Origin: Chitinophaga silvatica | GTDB taxonomy: Bacteria; Bacteroidota; Bacteroidia; Chitinophagales; Chitinophagaceae | Length of the DNA: 64,000 nt | Direction: 5' to 3' | NCBI RefSeq assembly: GCF_003419895.1 | Contig: NZ_QPMM01000007.1 | Span: 62,001-126,000 of the forward strand | Made by a program: the position numbers and the translations under genes | Shown here: one piece after another, positions 63,443 through 64,000 of the stretch | Numbering within the stretch: the stretch's first letter is position 1 | How the letters are laid out: every line of letters starts with the position of its first letter | The notes under the pieces: model-generated | The model's input: only the letters and a program-made list of their open reading frames with translations | Told to the model about the DNA's origin: nothing | The model's database searches: none

Positions 63443-63469
63443 ACCGTCACGGATTGCGGCCGTGACGGT
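63443..63469 (+). promoter_or_regulatory. Hairpin between fecR and susC, locus 4
   Basis: ACCGTCACGG (63443-63452) and CCGTGACGGT (63460-63469) pair over 10 bp around ATTGCGG. A run of A lies before it, and it ends 73 bases before the SusC ATG at 63543. Its design, but not its sequence, matches the hairpin at 59364-59389 of locus 3. Confidence 0.6.
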
Positions 63470-63542
63470 GGATTTGACCTGGTTTGTATTTAAATGGTCT
63501 ATTGGAATTCTCATTTATTAACAACCAAATCTTGTGCAATTT

Positions 63543-64000
63543 ATGCAAAAAAAATGCTATTGGCCCCCCGATTGTCAGGGGAAGCAATTTGGCCTAACCA
63601 AAATCTATCTCGCCATGAGACTAACCGTACTGTTATTAACAACTGTTATCCTGCAGGCTGCCGCAGCGGGAAACGCGCAAACTGTTACTATATCCGGGAA
63701 AACTATACCTTTCAAAAACGTATTCTCTGCCATCAAGCAACAAACAGGTTATGTAGTTTTTAGTAATACCAATACTATCGGTGAAGGTGCTACTGTTTCT
63801 CTTTCAGCCAAAGATATGCCGCTGAAAGACTTACTTGACGCCATGCTTAAAGATCTTCCGGTTACTTATCTTATTAAGGATAAAACCATAGTTCTTTCCC
63901 GTAAGGCTTCAAACAATTATGCTCCTCCTATCAGCATAACAGGTACCATCAAAAATTCCAACGGTGAGCCACTTCCCGGAGTTTCCGTTCGTATTAAAAA
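63543..64000 (+). CDS. SusC/RagA TonB-dependent receptor with STN domain, partial
   Basis: 5' end of a SusC gene that runs off the window; only about 152 codons are visible. The ATG at 63543 opens MQKKCYWPPD and is followed in the same frame by the signal MRLTVLLLTTVILQAAAAGNAQ at 63615; the layout, a short cytoplasmic lead before the signal, matches the SusC of locus 3. The STN domain is clear (KTIPFKNVFSAIKQQTGYVVFSNTN ... LKDLLDAMLKDLPVTYLIKDKTIVLSR). The carboxypeptidase-like regulatory domain has just begun (ISITGTIKNSNGEPLPGVSVRIK). It follows the FecR gene at 62165-63355, so it is the receptor that signals to that FecR/sigma pair. Confidence 0.93.
   Translation, partial: MQKKCYWPPDCQGKQFGLTKIYLAMRLTVLLLTTVILQAAAAGNAQTVTISGKTIPFKNVFSAIKQQTGYVVFSNTNTIGEGATVSLSAKDMPLKDLLDAMLKDLPVTYLIKDKTIVLSRKASNNYAPPISITGTIKNSNGEPLPGVSVRIK

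Noticed and set aside
63494..63763. 89-codon plus-strand frame near the window end
   Set aside because: It overlaps the start of the SusC gene in another frame, which has a clear STN domain; the 89-codon frame has no recognisable product.
1..64000. tRNA, rRNA, CRISPR array, insertion sequence or prophage
   Set aside because: I looked through the gaps on both strands and found no cloverleaf-like gene, regular spaced repeats, transposase or phage genes. Gaps are mostly below 470 bases. A dedicated tRNA or CRISPR search could still correct this.

Overview
The window reads as chromosome of a glycan-degrading Bacteroidota, most likely Chitinophagaceae and Chitinophaga-like. The evidence is four SusC-type TonB-dependent receptors (one cut by the right edge), three SusD lipoproteins, three ECF sigma/FecR pairs, a hybrid two-component glycan sensor, many short lipoprotein signals ending in S-C, and little sign of Shine-Dalgarno sequences. 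The family names are recalled from motifs in the translated sequence; no database search was run.

Layout. 0.1-4.5 kb holds small envelope proteins, an SDR/AraC pair and an AT-rich orphan gene. 4.6-15.4 kb is locus 1: a GH3 beta-glucosidase, an unusual SGNH-hydrolase/EEP-phosphatase fusion, FecR and ECF sigma on the minus strand, diverging from a SusC (with STN domain)/SusD pair that ends in a strong terminator. 15.4-20 kb holds a NudK-like Nudix hydrolase divergent from a DeoR regulator, two unknown secreted proteins, and a Crp-like regulator followed by an AhpD-like protein. 20.2-35.7 kb is locus 2, probably for beta-mannan: SusC without STN, SusD, a surface lipoprotein, a GH26 mannanase and an outer-membrane barrel on the plus strand. 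Facing them on the minus strand are a DUF5060/GH5-like hydrolase with a lectin-like lipoprotein, and a 1408-residue hybrid two-component sensor. An AraC gene diverges from the sensor.

35.7-37.6 kb is a two-gene, AT-rich cassette: an ABC/SMC-like AAA ATPase overlapping a small protein with a PD-(D/E)XK-like nuclease signature. This is the best candidate for an undescribed (defence-type) system. 37.7-40.8 kb has a TPR lipoprotein and an aldehyde dehydrogenase with its AraC regulator; the dehydrogenase promoter region carries a 23-base-spaced direct repeat. 40.8-44.7 kb is a probable transition-metal uptake operon: a small Cys/His-rich protein, a TonB receptor and two His-rich DUF4625 lipoproteins. 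A TGCAAC-N3-GTTGCA inverted repeat sits at its start. 45-50.8 kb holds envelope proteins, a ThuA/discoidin protein, a methyltransferase, a fatty-acid desaturase and a lipid A acyltransferase.

50.9-61.3 kb is locus 3, all on the minus strand: ECF sigma, FecR, SusC with STN, SusD, DUF4843, PKD-like lipoprotein and a TlpA-like thioredoxin. 61.5-64 kb is locus 4 in the opposite direction: ECF sigma, FecR, and a SusC with STN that runs off the window. In loci 3 and 4 a 10-bp-stem hairpin, different in sequence but the same in design, lies between fecR and susC. The regulatory logic is consistent: the three SusC proteins with an STN domain sit by sigma/FecR pairs, while the one without it sits by the hybrid two-component sensor.
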